Assembly: GCA_026400435.1 (NCBI GenBank) | Contig: JAPLOZ010000025.1 | Span: 1-64,000 of the forward strand | Reading direction: 5' to 3' | DNA length: 64,000 nt | From: Hyphomicrobiales bacterium | Lineage (GTDB): Bacteria > Pseudomonadota > Alphaproteobacteria > Rhizobiales > Rhizobiaceae | Shown: positions 53,392 through 61,757 of the stretch, in pieces | Numbering within the stretch: position 1 is the first letter of the stretch | How the letters are laid out: each line of letters starts with the position of its first letter | The notes under the pieces: generated by a model | Databases searched by the model: none | Told to the model about the DNA's origin: nothing | The model's input: the letters and a program-made list of their open reading frames with translations, nothing else | Position numbers and translations under genes: made by a program

Positions 53392-54324
53392 TCAGTCGCG
53401 CCGCTCGAAGCCGGCATGATTTTCCAGCCAGAACCGGGCAATGGCTTCGCGGCGCATGAAGGCAGCAGCCGGATTCTGCTTCACGTGCTCGATCACCGCG
53501 CGCAGCCCGGACGCCCGGTTGGGTTGGCCCATCCAGCGCGCGTGGATGCCGATCGTCAGCATGCGCCCGCCGGTCTCGCCGGCCTCGTCCAGCATGTAGT
53601 CGATCGCCGAGCGGCAATCCTCGGCGAAGTCGCTCGGATTGCTGTAGCCCGGCGCGACCAGGTAGCGGCTGTTGTTGAGCGTCTTGGAATAGGGCACGAC
53701 CAGGATCTCTGTCCCACCATGGTCGAGGAAATAGGGCAGGTCGTCATTGCAGGGATCGGAGTGGTAGAGGAAGCCGCCTTCCTCGACGAGCAGATCGCGC
53801 GTGTTGACGCTTGGCAGAGAGCGGCAGTTCCAGCCCAACGGGCGCGTTCCAAGCAGCCTCTCGTAGAGGGCCACCGCCTCGTGCAGATGGCGCTTTTCCT
53901 CGTTGCGCTCCGTCGTCGAATAATCGATCCAGCGCAGGCCGTGACCGAGCAGGTCATGCTGACGCGCCTTCATCCATTTGACGAAGGGCGGGTTGCGCTC
54001 CAATGCCACCGCGCAAGCGGAGATGGTGATCGGGATGTCGTAGCGATCGAAGAGCCGTGCCAGGCGCCAGACACCGGCACGGCTGCCATATTCGAAATGC
54101 GTCTCGGTGCCAAGGTCACGCACCGGCGGGCTCGAGGTGAGATTGTATTCGCCCCAATTATCGTTGCGGCCGTCTTCCAGCCACGAATACTCCGAGCCCT
54201 CCTCGTAGTTGAGCACGAGGTTGATGGCGAGCTTTACGTCGCCCGGCCAGGTCACGATGGGCGGACGTGGACCATAGCCGACGAAGTCGCGCGGTTGCTT
54301 CGCTTGCTGCTGATCGGTCGGCAT
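53392..54324 (-). CDS. PuuE-type polysaccharide deacetylase-family protein (allantoinase-like)
   Basis: 310 residues. RDFVGYGPRPPIVTWPGDVK opens the family-specific region; ALNYEEGSE-type VLNYEEGSEYSWLEDG, EYGSRAGVWRLARLFDRYDI, LLGHGLRWIDYSTTERNEEK and GWNCRSLPSVNTRDLLVEEG follow a NodB-like barrel. PuuE proteins are cofactor-light allantoinases unrelated to AllB. Its presence next to an amidohydrolase suggests two different ring-opening activities or successive steps. Substrate inferred, not known. Confidence 0.9.
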   Translation of the reverse strand: MPTDQQQAKQPRDFVGYGPRPPIVTWPGDVKLAINLVLNYEEGSEYSWLEDGRNDNWGEYNLTSSPPVRDLGTETHFEYGSRAGVWRLARLFDRYDIPITISACAVALERNPPFVKWMKARQHDLLGHGLRWIDYSTTERNEEKRHLHEAVALYERLLGTRPLGWNCRSLPSVNTRDLLVEEGGFLYHSDPCNDDLPYFLDHGGTEILVVPYSKTLNNSRYLVAPGYSNPSDFAEDCRSAIDYMLDEAGETGGRMLTIGIHARWMGQPNRASGLRAVIEHVKQNPAAAFMRREAIARFWLENHAGFERRD

Positions 54325-54349
54325 CGGCTGGTCTCCCTAATTGGTCTGC

Positions 54350-55372
54350 TCAGTTTTCGTTGGCTGATATCCAGTCCATGTAGGCGTGGAACGCTTCCTT
54401 GCCGGGACGCGGCCGCCATCTGGTGTCGCGCAGGATGCGGGCGATGTCATACGCGCCCCACATGCCGCCTTGCAGTATCACATCCTGGACGATGTTGGCG
54501 TCTTCACCTGACGTCACTTCGGCCTTCAGTCCGGGCACGCGTTCCCTTGCCCAGCCGATGATCTCACCGATCGTCTGGCTAGAACCGGAGCCGATGTTGT
54601 AGTGACGATAATTGAGCACCGGTGCATCAATCAGCGCGATGACTGCGTCGGCAACGTCGGTCGAAACGACATAGTCGCCGGCCGGGTCCAGGCTGTTCGG
54701 GCTGATCGTCTCGCCGGCCAGGGCCATGTGCGCGACGCGGTTGGGAACATGGCGAAAGTTGCGGCTCTCGGTCGCGCGGTCCATCGGGCCGTAGACAGAA
54801 GCGAGCCGCACCGAGACCGCCGGCAGACCGAACAGGTCGGCATAGCGGTTGGTCACCATCTCTGCGGCGAATTTCGAGATTCCGTAGAGCGTCAGCGGCG
54901 CGACATAGCCGTCTTCCGGTAGCGGCTCGCCGCTCCAGTCAGGCCCATTGTGACGGTAGACGGAACCGGAACTGACATAAACGAAGCGCTTGAGGCCTGG
55001 TGTCGCGCGCGCCCAGTCCAGCATGCGCACGGTGCCCATGAGATTGACGTTGACGATGCGGGCAGGATCTTCAGCCTCCGGCTGCCGTTTTGCCTCCGAT
55101 GCGCTACCGCGCGCAATCGGCGTGATCGTCGCGCCATGCACGATTGCCGTGATGCCTTGCTGGTCGAGGGTCGCGCCCCAGGTATTCGGGTCGAGGATAT
55201 CGGCGGTGATCACTGTGAGCCGGTCGCGCACCGGGGCGAAATGCTTTTCGGCCGCCGCGTCTAGGCCGGACCGGTCCAGGATCACGGCGCGGGCTTGCGG
55301 GTCACGGTCGAGCCATGCGCGTGCGACCACGCTCATGACAAAACCTGTCCCTCCAGTGACGAGCAGCGTCAT
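54350..55372 (-). CDS. NAD-dependent epimerase/dehydratase-family protein
   Basis: 340 residues from ATG 55372. Extended SDR: LLVTGGTGFVMSVVARAWLD (Gly-x-x-Gly-x-x-Met rather than the usual third Gly), ITADILDPNTWG, VHGATITPIARG, FVYVSSGSVYRHNG, catalytic LTLYGISKFAAE (Tyr-x3-Lys). Nucleotide-sugar epimerases and related dehydrogenases share this fold; no sugar nucleotide signature was recognised. In the leftward ureide operon between the SDR at 55403 and PuuE. Confidence 0.88.
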   Translation of the reverse strand: MTLLVTGGTGFVMSVVARAWLDRDPQARAVILDRSGLDAAAEKHFAPVRDRLTVITADILDPNTWGATLDQQGITAIVHGATITPIARGSASEAKRQPEAEDPARIVNVNLMGTVRMLDWARATPGLKRFVYVSSGSVYRHNGPDWSGEPLPEDGYVAPLTLYGISKFAAEMVTNRYADLFGLPAVSVRLASVYGPMDRATESRNFRHVPNRVAHMALAGETISPNSLDPAGDYVVSTDVADAVIALIDAPVLNYRHYNIGSGSSQTIGEIIGWARERVPGLKAEVTSGEDANIVQDVILQGGMWGAYDIARILRDTRWRPRPGKEAFHAYMDWISANEN

Positions 55373-55402
55373 GGAAACTCCTTCAAAGCGCAACGGAAAG
55401 GG

Positions 55403-56152
55403 TCAGCGCGTCGCATAGCCGCCGTCCACCAGCATGTCGGATCCGGTGACGAAAGATGCATCCGACGACAAAAGGAAGGCTGCCGCCGCCGCGATCTCGT
55501 CCGGCTCTGCAATGCGGCCGAGCAGATGGGCGGGTCCGAGACCTGCATTTGCGGCCTCGTAGTCGGGAAACCTACGCAGCAGGCGCGCTGTCGCAACCGC
55601 GCCTGGTGATAGGCTGTTGACGCGCACCTTGTCCGGCGCATGGTCGACCGCCATCGCCTTCGCGAGATGGATCAGCCCGGCTTTGGCTGCGCAATAGGCG
55701 ACGGCCCTGGAGGTCGCTACCCGTCCGAACTGCGAGCCGATGAATACCACCGAGCCGCCGCCACCGGCCGCAATCAAAGGCACCGCGAACTTGCTCATCA
55801 GGAACGCGCCGGTCAGACTGACGTCGAGTTCGCGGCGCCATGAATGTTCGTCGAGATCGACGACGTTCGCGTTGGTCGATGGCGCGGCCGCGTTGTGCAC
55901 CAGTCCGTCCAGTCGGCCGAAGCGCTGCCTTGCGATGCCCACGGCGCCGCAGGCGGAAGCTGCATCGGTCACATCGCAGTGGCAGGCCGCCGCAGCGGCG
56001 CCGAGCCCGTCGGCAAGTGCTTGTGCCGCCGCAAGCTCCTGGTCGGCGCAGACCACGCTTGCGCCTTCTGCAACGCAGCGCCGGGCAATGGCGGCGCCAA
56101 TGCCGCTTGCGGCGCCCGCGATCAGGACAACACTGCCATCGAGCCGGTTCAT
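55403..56152 (-). CDS. SDR-family oxidoreductase
   Basis: 249 residues from ATG 56152; upstream residues have no SDR character. VVLIAGAASGIGAAIARRCV, CDVTDAASA, LVHNAAAPSTNANV, FIGSQFGRVATSRA (Ser), YCAAKAGLIHLAKAM (Tyr-x3-Lys), VNSLSPGAVATARL and DMLVDGGYATR complete the classical SDR layout. It precedes the epimerase by 30 bp. Substrate unknown; a NAD(P)-dependent alcohol oxidation in ureide breakdown is plausible. Confidence 0.9.
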   Translation of the reverse strand: MNRLDGSVVLIAGAASGIGAAIARRCVAEGASVVCADQELAAAQALADGLGAAAAACHCDVTDAASACGAVGIARQRFGRLDGLVHNAAAPSTNANVVDLDEHSWRRELDVSLTGAFLMSKFAVPLIAAGGGGSVVFIGSQFGRVATSRAVAYCAAKAGLIHLAKAMAVDHAPDKVRVNSLSPGAVATARLLRRFPDYEAANAGLGPAHLLGRIAEPDEIAAAAAFLLSSDASFVTGSDMLVDGGYATR

Positions 56153-56162
56153 CGCGGCAACC

Positions 56163-57404
56163 TCAAACCCGTTCCTCGACACGTTGCATGACCGGCGCGC
56201 GCAGAAGATTGAAAGTGGCCGCCAACGTGACCAGGGCCGCTCCGCCGCCGAGCAGCAGGAACATGGCGGAAGGCCCAAGATGCGTCATCAACCCGGTTGC
56301 AACGCCAGGCGTCGCCACATTGCCGATCGAGTAGAGCAGGAGCAGCGTGCCGGAGGCGGCGACCATGTGCCGGCTATGAAGCTGCGATGCACCGAAGGCC
56401 ATCGCCACCGGATAGATCGTCAGCGCCGTGGCGCCATAGATGAAAAACAGAACGAACAGCAGAGGCACCGACAGGGTGCCGATCCATGCGATGGAAGCGC
56501 AGGCCGCCACCGATATCAGCCCTTGCACCAATAGTATCAGGCGGCGGTCGAACCGGTCCGACAGCCACCCGACCGGGGTCTGCGCCAGCATGCCGGCGAT
56601 GCTTATCGTGGTCACCAGCCAGACGGTGGCCGCCGCCGAAAGGCCGATCTGCGTGCCATAAAGAGGCGTCAGCACGAAGACGTTCATGTTGGTGATGCCG
56701 CCCTGGAAAATCGCGACGACCGTCACCGGCGCCAGCTTAAAGATCGCCAGCGGTCCGAGCCGCCTGTCTGCCTTGGCTCCGGGCGCAAGCGCCGGATCGG
56801 CCGGCACAGAAGGCAGCGCCGGCCAGCGCAGCCCCGCGAACTTGGGCGCAAAAGCCAGAAGCACCGTCGATGTCGCGACCAAGAATAGGTGGGGAGATTG
56901 CGGTCCGACCAGCGCCACCAGGATCTGGCCAAGCAGCACGGCGATCGCCGTCGTCAGCATGTAGATCGAGAACATCGCGCCGCGATTATGCTGTTCGGCA
57001 TAGAGATTGATCCAGCTCTCGCAGATGACGAACATCGAGGCCATCGACATGCCACCGAGTAGCCGGAAGCAGAACCAGGCAGGCATGAAGTCGGTGACGA
57101 CGAAGCCCAAGGCCGACAGCAGCGCGGTTGCTAGGACCAGCAGGAATGTCCGCTCATGGCCGTAGCGGGTCACCAATGGACGCGTCATCAGGCATCCGAT
57201 CAGGAAGCCGGCCGGATAGGCCGTCAGCACGATCTGCACGATTTTGGAGGCGACGCCTGTTTTGCCGAGGTGGAACGATACCGCGGTGGTCAGCATGGCG
57301 CTGCCGATACAGGCGAGACAGACGCTTGCCATCATCGGCAACGTGCCACGGGAGCGCTCGGCGTTCCGCCAAAAGCGCGTTGCGGATTGAACGATCGACC
57401 GCAT
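56163..57404 (-). CDS. MFS transporter
   Basis: 413 residues from ATG 57404 with 12 hydrophobic segments (first SVCLACIGSAMLTTAVSFHL; motif A-like GCLMTRPLVTRYGHERTFLL; second half GWLSDRFDRRLILLVQGLIS). The conserved MFS motif A (G-x-x-x-D/T-R) is visible in both halves. First gene of the leftward ureide operon, 10 bp before the SDR. Probably exports or imports the ureide substrate or product; direction unknown. Confidence 0.9.
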   Translation of the reverse strand: MRSIVQSATRFWRNAERSRGTLPMMASVCLACIGSAMLTTAVSFHLGKTGVASKIVQIVLTAYPAGFLIGCLMTRPLVTRYGHERTFLLVLATALLSALGFVVTDFMPAWFCFRLLGGMSMASMFVICESWINLYAEQHNRGAMFSIYMLTTAIAVLLGQILVALVGPQSPHLFLVATSTVLLAFAPKFAGLRWPALPSVPADPALAPGAKADRRLGPLAIFKLAPVTVVAIFQGGITNMNVFVLTPLYGTQIGLSAAATVWLVTTISIAGMLAQTPVGWLSDRFDRRLILLVQGLISVAACASIAWIGTLSVPLLFVLFFIYGATALTIYPVAMAFGASQLHSRHMVAASGTLLLLYSIGNVATPGVATGLMTHLGPSAMFLLLGGGAALVTLAATFNLLRAPVMQRVEERV

Positions 57405-57720
57405 CAATGAGCCGTCGCTGGCTAGGACGGGCGCCGAACATCGCAAGGATATTCAACAGCAGGCGCCGGATTCTTGTGCATTGCGACGGTTTCCCTTGGC
57501 AGTCACGCTGGCCTGTTGCTGCGGCCGGCGGCTGCTCTCCCAGACATAAGCTACACTCCGATATGCCTGCAGCAAGCGAAGATTGACACGGCTATGGCGT
57601 CATTTTTTTTGGTCATCCCGGCGGCGGAAAACGCCGTTGCGCCGTGCGACAGGCTTTACAGTCCTTTTGTGCGCTCCCTACGATAGGTCCGCCTGCCAGA
57701 GATCGAGAGGATTCCAGGAG
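57405..57720. other. Divergent promoter region of the two ureide operons
   Basis: No gene seen. It separates the MFS-first leftward operon from RidA-first rightward operon. TTGACA at 57583-57588 is a consensus -35, though the matching -10 is poor, and CGGCG-GAAAA-CGCCG at 57622-57636 is a small hairpin or operator. A regulator is not encoded nearby apart from the FCD-GntR at 46563. Confidence 0.5.
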
Positions 57721-58071
57721 ATGACGATCGAACGTCTTGAGAACGGGCAACGCTTCTGCCGGGTGTTGCGCCATAACGGTACCGTCTATGTCTCCGGCCT
57801 GACGGCGGACGACCTTTCCGGAGACACCGCCGCGCAGACCAAGCAGATATTCGCCAAGATCGATGCGTTTCTGGCCAAAGCCGGCAGCGACAAGTCGAAA
57901 CTCTTGAGCGCCCAGATCTGGCTGCGCGACATTGCAGACTTCGACATGATGAATACGGCTTGGGATGCATGGATCGACCGCAGCGCGATGCCGGTGCGTG
58001 CGACGGTGGAGGCGCGACTTGCCGGCGACCAGTATCGCGTCGAGATCATGGTGACAGCGGCGGTCGGCTGA
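57721..58071 (+). CDS. RidA/YjgF-family enamine/imine deaminase-like protein
   Basis: 116 residues from ATG 57721 with CAGGAG upstream. Family motifs: NGTVYVSGLTADDLSGDTAA, QTKQIFAKIDAFLAKAGSDK, SAQIWLRDIADFDMMNTAWD, and VRATVEARLAGDQYRVEIMV. The Arg in AMPVRATVEARLA is the RidA catalytic arginine position, and the ending VEIMV is typical. RidA hydrolyses reactive enamines/imines from amino-acid breakdown, so it would detoxify imines made by the downstream oxidase. Confidence 0.92.
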   Translation: MTIERLENGQRFCRVLRHNGTVYVSGLTADDLSGDTAAQTKQIFAKIDAFLAKAGSDKSKLLSAQIWLRDIADFDMMNTAWDAWIDRSAMPVRATVEARLAGDQYRVEIMVTAAVG

Positions 58072-58094
58072 CGCCGATTGAGGTGGCAAACCGA

Positions 58095-59525
58095 ATGCAT
58101 GAGCTGGTGATCAAAGGCGGACGCGTTGCCCTCGACGACGGTTGGGCCGAATGCGATATCGGTATCGACGACGGCCGCTTCGCCGCCATCGGGGCGGGCC
58201 TGAGCGGCAAATCCGTGATCGGCGCCGATGGCCTTTGGGTCATGCCCGGCGGCATCGATGCCCATTGTCATCTCGACCAGCCGGTCTGGGGCGGGGCAGG
58301 CAATGCGGACGATTTCGAATCCGGCACCGTCTCGGCTGCCTTCGGGGGCACGACATGCATAGTCCCGTTCGGCATGCCGGGTCCTGAGATGAGCACCGTC
58401 GGCGCCATCGATCGAGCGCTCGACCGTGCCATCGGGCGCGCGGTGATCGACTACGGATTGCACGCGGTGGTGACTATGGGCACCGGCCCGGATGTCGAAC
58501 AACAGCTTTCGCAACTCGCGGCCCGCGGCATCGCTTCGGTCAAGCTGTTCATGACCTATCAGGGTTTTGCCGTCGATGACGATCTGTTCTTCAGGGTGCT
58601 CGATACTGCACGTCGGCTTGGCTGGATCGTCATGGTCCATGCCGAGAACGACGCCGCCATAAGGCGCACGCGGCAGCGCCTGATCGATCTTGGCCGCACC
58701 GATATCCGCTACCATGTCGTGGCTCACAGCGAGACGATGGAGCGCGAGGCAACGCATCGTGCGCTGGCTTTTGCCGAAATGACCGGCGCGCGCATGACCA
58801 TCGTCCACGTCTCTTCCTGGCAGTCTGCCGAGGAGGTGGCGCGGGCGCGCACGCGAGGGGTCGATGCGATAGCCGAGACCTGCCCGCAATATCTGTTCAT
58901 CGGCGCCGCCGACCTCGATCGGCCGGCCATCGATGCGGCGCGTTTTGTGTTTTCGCCGCCGCCGCGCTCGCCGCGCAGCCATCGGCAACTGTGGCAGGCG
59001 CTTATCGATGGCGGCATCGACTTGTGGTCCTCGGACCATTCGCCCTATTTCTTCGCCGACAAGATCGCGAGATCGCAGACGCCCAGCTTCACAACCACGC
59101 TGAGCGGCATTCCGGGCATCGAAACCCGCCTGCCGCTTCTGTTCTCGGAAGGGCTGCTGACCGGCCGCCTGCCGCTTGACCGCTATCTCGACCTCACCTC
59201 GCGCAATGCCGCCGCGATTTATGGTCTCGCCCATGCCAAGGGACGGATAGCGGTCGGGCTCGATGCCGATTTGGCGCTTTGGGACCCGACGGTGACCTGG
59301 ACGCTTGGCCATACCGCCTTGCATTCCCGTGTCGACTTCACGCCCTACGAGGGCAGGGCCGTGACCGGCAAACCCACCACCGTGCTTGTCCGGGGCGTGC
59401 CGGTCGTCGCCGACGGCGTGCTGAAGGTTCAGCCCGGGTTCGGACAGTTCTTGGAGCGCATCGCGGCCGATCCGGCCCGTTCGGGCGAACCAGTCGAGGA
59501 GACGACGCCATGGCTCGATGCCTGA
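58095..59525 (+). CDS. D-hydantoinase/dihydropyrimidinase-type amidohydrolase
   Basis: 476 residues from ATG 58095. Metal motif GGIDAHCHLDQPVWGG (HxH), carboxylated Lys in IASVKLFMTYQGF, VHAENDAAIRRT (His), IVHVSS, and catalytic Asp in DLWSSDHSPYFFADK. These are the full catalytic set of dihydropyrimidinases/hydantoinases. It opens 5-substituted hydantoins or dihydrouracils to N-carbamoyl acids. The downstream carbamoylases fit as the next step. 23 bp after RidA. Confidence 0.94.
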   Translation: MHELVIKGGRVALDDGWAECDIGIDDGRFAAIGAGLSGKSVIGADGLWVMPGGIDAHCHLDQPVWGGAGNADDFESGTVSAAFGGTTCIVPFGMPGPEMSTVGAIDRALDRAIGRAVIDYGLHAVVTMGTGPDVEQQLSQLAARGIASVKLFMTYQGFAVDDDLFFRVLDTARRLGWIVMVHAENDAAIRRTRQRLIDLGRTDIRYHVVAHSETMEREATHRALAFAEMTGARMTIVHVSSWQSAEEVARARTRGVDAIAETCPQYLFIGAADLDRPAIDAARFVFSPPPRSPRSHRQLWQALIDGGIDLWSSDHSPYFFADKIARSQTPSFTTTLSGIPGIETRLPLLFSEGLLTGRLPLDRYLDLTSRNAAAIYGLAHAKGRIAVGLDADLALWDPTVTWTLGHTALHSRVDFTPYEGRAVTGKPTTVLVRGVPVVADGVLKVQPGFGQFLERIAADPARSGEPVEETTPWLDA

Positions 59526-60424
59526 CTATCGCGGTCGCCCAGACCGGGCCCATCCAGCGCAGCGCGACGCGGGCCGAGACGGTCGATCGCCTCGTCCACC
59601 TGCTGGAGCGTTCCGCCGCCGCAGGTGCGGAAATTGTGGCGTTCCCGGAGATGGCGCTCACCACCTTCTTCCCGCGTTGGCGCATCGACGATCAGGCGGA
59701 GATCGACGCCTTCTTCGAACAGTCTATGCCAGGCCCTGAAACGCAGCGTCTCTATGATGCCGCCGCCCGCCTCAAGGTCGGCTTCGCGCTCGGCTATTGC
59801 GAGATCGCCAGGGAAGACGGCCTGACGCTCCATTTCAACACGATGGACCTCGTCGGCCCTGACGGGCGCTTCATCGGCCGCTACCGCAAGATGCATGTGC
59901 CTGGGTCGAGCGAGCCGGAGGAAGGTACCACGACCCATCTCGAACGGCGGTACTTCGAGCCGGGCAATCTTGGCTTCCCTGTCTTCGATTATCGCGACTT
60001 GCGTGTCGGCATGGCGATCTGCAACGACCGCCGTTGGCCCGAGACCTACCGCATGCTTTGCCTCAATGGCGCAGAGGTTGTGCTGCTTGGCTACAACACG
60101 CCGTTGCTGCTCGACGAAGCACCGGCGCTGGCGCACCTGCGAATGTTCCACAACCATCTGCCGATGCAGGCGGGCGCCTACCAGAACACACTCTGGGTCG
60201 CTGCCGCTGCCAAGGCAGGGCTCGAAGACGGCCAGGCACTGATCGGCGGGTCATGCATAATTGCACCAACCGGCGAGATCACAGCGCAGGCGATGTCTCT
60301 CGACGACGAGGTCATCATCCATCGCGCTGATCTCGACCTGATCGAGACCTGCCGGAAGGTGAATTTCAACTTCGCCCTCTATCGCCGCCCCGATCAGTAC
60401 GCGCGCATTTCGCAACCGGCCTGA
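59510..60424 (+). CDS. N-carbamoyl-D-amino-acid hydrolase (nitrilase superfamily)
   Basis: 304 residues from ATG 59510, overlapping the hydantoinase stop by 16 bp. The nitrilase catalytic triad is visible: Glu in VAFPEMALTTFFPRW, Lys in RYRKMHVPGSSEP, Cys in MAICNDRRWPETYRML, which with GYNTP and HNHLPMQAGAYQNTLWV is specific for the D-carbamoylase group. It removes CO2 and NH3 from N-carbamoyl-D-amino acids. The overlap with hydantoinase implies tight coupling. Confidence 0.94.
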   Translation: MARCLTIAVAQTGPIQRSATRAETVDRLVHLLERSAAAGAEIVAFPEMALTTFFPRWRIDDQAEIDAFFEQSMPGPETQRLYDAAARLKVGFALGYCEIAREDGLTLHFNTMDLVGPDGRFIGRYRKMHVPGSSEPEEGTTTHLERRYFEPGNLGFPVFDYRDLRVGMAICNDRRWPETYRMLCLNGAEVVLLGYNTPLLLDEAPALAHLRMFHNHLPMQAGAYQNTLWVAAAAKAGLEDGQALIGGSCIIAPTGEITAQAMSLDDEVIIHRADLDLIETCRKVNFNFALYRRPDQYARISQPA

Positions 60425-60436
60425 GATCGAAACCAG

Positions 60437-61744
60437 ATGGGCCTCAGCGAAACCAGCCAGGACACGGCACCGCGCGCGGCCGAACCGCTTTCGCTCGGCG
60501 AGATCGTGGAGAACGGACTCTGCATCGGTTGCGGTCTCTGCTGTTCGATCGCTGACCCAGGCACTGTCGAGATGGTCATGACGCCAGAAGGGCGCGAGCG
60601 GCCGAAGGCGAGGCAGGCGTTGGACAGATCGACATTGGCGAAGATCAACGCCGTCTGCCCGGGAACGCGTATCGCCGGTCCGCCGGCGGCAGCGTTCAAT
60701 GCGGAGTTGACGGACATCGTCTGGGGGCCAGCCGAACGGCTTGTGCTCGGTCGCGCGGGAGATCCCACCGTGCGGTTCGTCGGATCGGGAGGCGGCGTGT
60801 TGACGGCGCTCGGCCAATTCCTGCTGAGTTCCGGGCGCGTCAAGTCCGTGCTGCATGTCGCGGCATCCCGCTCACAGCCGATGCGCAATGAGCGGCGCCT
60901 GAGCTTCGATGCCGCTTCGGTGCTTGAGGGCGCCGGGTCGCGCTATGGCCCCGCCGCGACCCTCCTGGATTTCGGCGACATCCTCGATCGCGGCGAGCCT
61001 TTCGCATTGATCGCCAAGCCCTGCGACATCACCGCCGTGCGAAATTTGGCGCTGCTCGATCCGCGCGTCGACGAATATATGCGCTATGCCCTGGCCTTCG
61101 TCTGCGGCGGCGCATCGGACCTTTCGAAATCGGAACAGGTACTGCAGCGTTTCGGGCTTTGCGAGGACGAGCTCACGTTGTTTCGCTATCGCGGCCATGG
61201 CAATCCCGGCGTCAACCGTATCGAAACCAGGGACCGCCGCGCCTTCGAAATCACCTATCGGCAGTTGTGGGAGGACGAGGACAAATGGATGATCCAGCCG
61301 CGCTGCAAGATCTGTCCGGATGCGATCGGCCAGGTGGCGGATATCGCGGTGCATGACGCTTGGCTGAATGGCGGGCCGGCCGTCGAGAACGAACCGCTCA
61401 ACAGCATCATCGTGCGCTCCGGGCGTGGCCTCGAACTGTTCGACGCGGCGGTCGAGGCCGGCGCTCTGGTGATCAAGCGCGAGACCGACATTGCCGAAAT
61501 CAGCGAGTTGCAGTCCCACCAGGTGCGCAAGCGGCGCGCCGTCTGGGCCCGGTTGAAAGGCATGGAGATCGCCGGGAGGCCGGTGCCTTTTGTCACCGAT
61601 CTCGCCCTTGCAGATTGCGCCGCGCAGAATTCGCTGGCGGAGAATCTGGCCGAGGGGCGCGGTGCCCGCGAGCGTGCGCGGCGCGGGCGCCTGGGCGAGG
61701 CGCCTGCCGTGCCGCGCGAAGGCAAGGGTGGGCAATCATGTTGA
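60437..61744 (+). CDS. Coenzyme F420 hydrogenase/dehydrogenase beta subunit (FrhB) family iron-sulphur flavoprotein
   Basis: 435 residues. Fe-S cysteines in GLCIGCGLCCSIADPG, CPGTR, KPCDITAVRNLALLDPRVDE, FVCGGASDLSKSEQ, and IQPRCKICPDAIGQVADIAV followed by HDAWLNGGPAVENEPLNSII. These are N-terminal and C-terminal FrhB domains with FAD and [4Fe-4S] sites. Family members pass electrons to F420, ferredoxin or other carriers; F420 use in a rhizobium is not expected. 12 bp after the carbamoylase and 13 bp before the oxidase, so part of the same transcript. Confidence 0.9.
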   Translation: MGLSETSQDTAPRAAEPLSLGEIVENGLCIGCGLCCSIADPGTVEMVMTPEGRERPKARQALDRSTLAKINAVCPGTRIAGPPAAAFNAELTDIVWGPAERLVLGRAGDPTVRFVGSGGGVLTALGQFLLSSGRVKSVLHVAASRSQPMRNERRLSFDAASVLEGAGSRYGPAATLLDFGDILDRGEPFALIAKPCDITAVRNLALLDPRVDEYMRYALAFVCGGASDLSKSEQVLQRFGLCEDELTLFRYRGHGNPGVNRIETRDRRAFEITYRQLWEDEDKWMIQPRCKICPDAIGQVADIAVHDAWLNGGPAVENEPLNSIIVRSGRGLELFDAAVEAGALVIKRETDIAEISELQSHQVRKRRAVWARLKGMEIAGRPVPFVTDLALADCAAQNSLAENLAEGRGARERARRGRLGEAPAVPREGKGGQSC

Positions 61745-61757
61745 GGCATGGGTTGAC

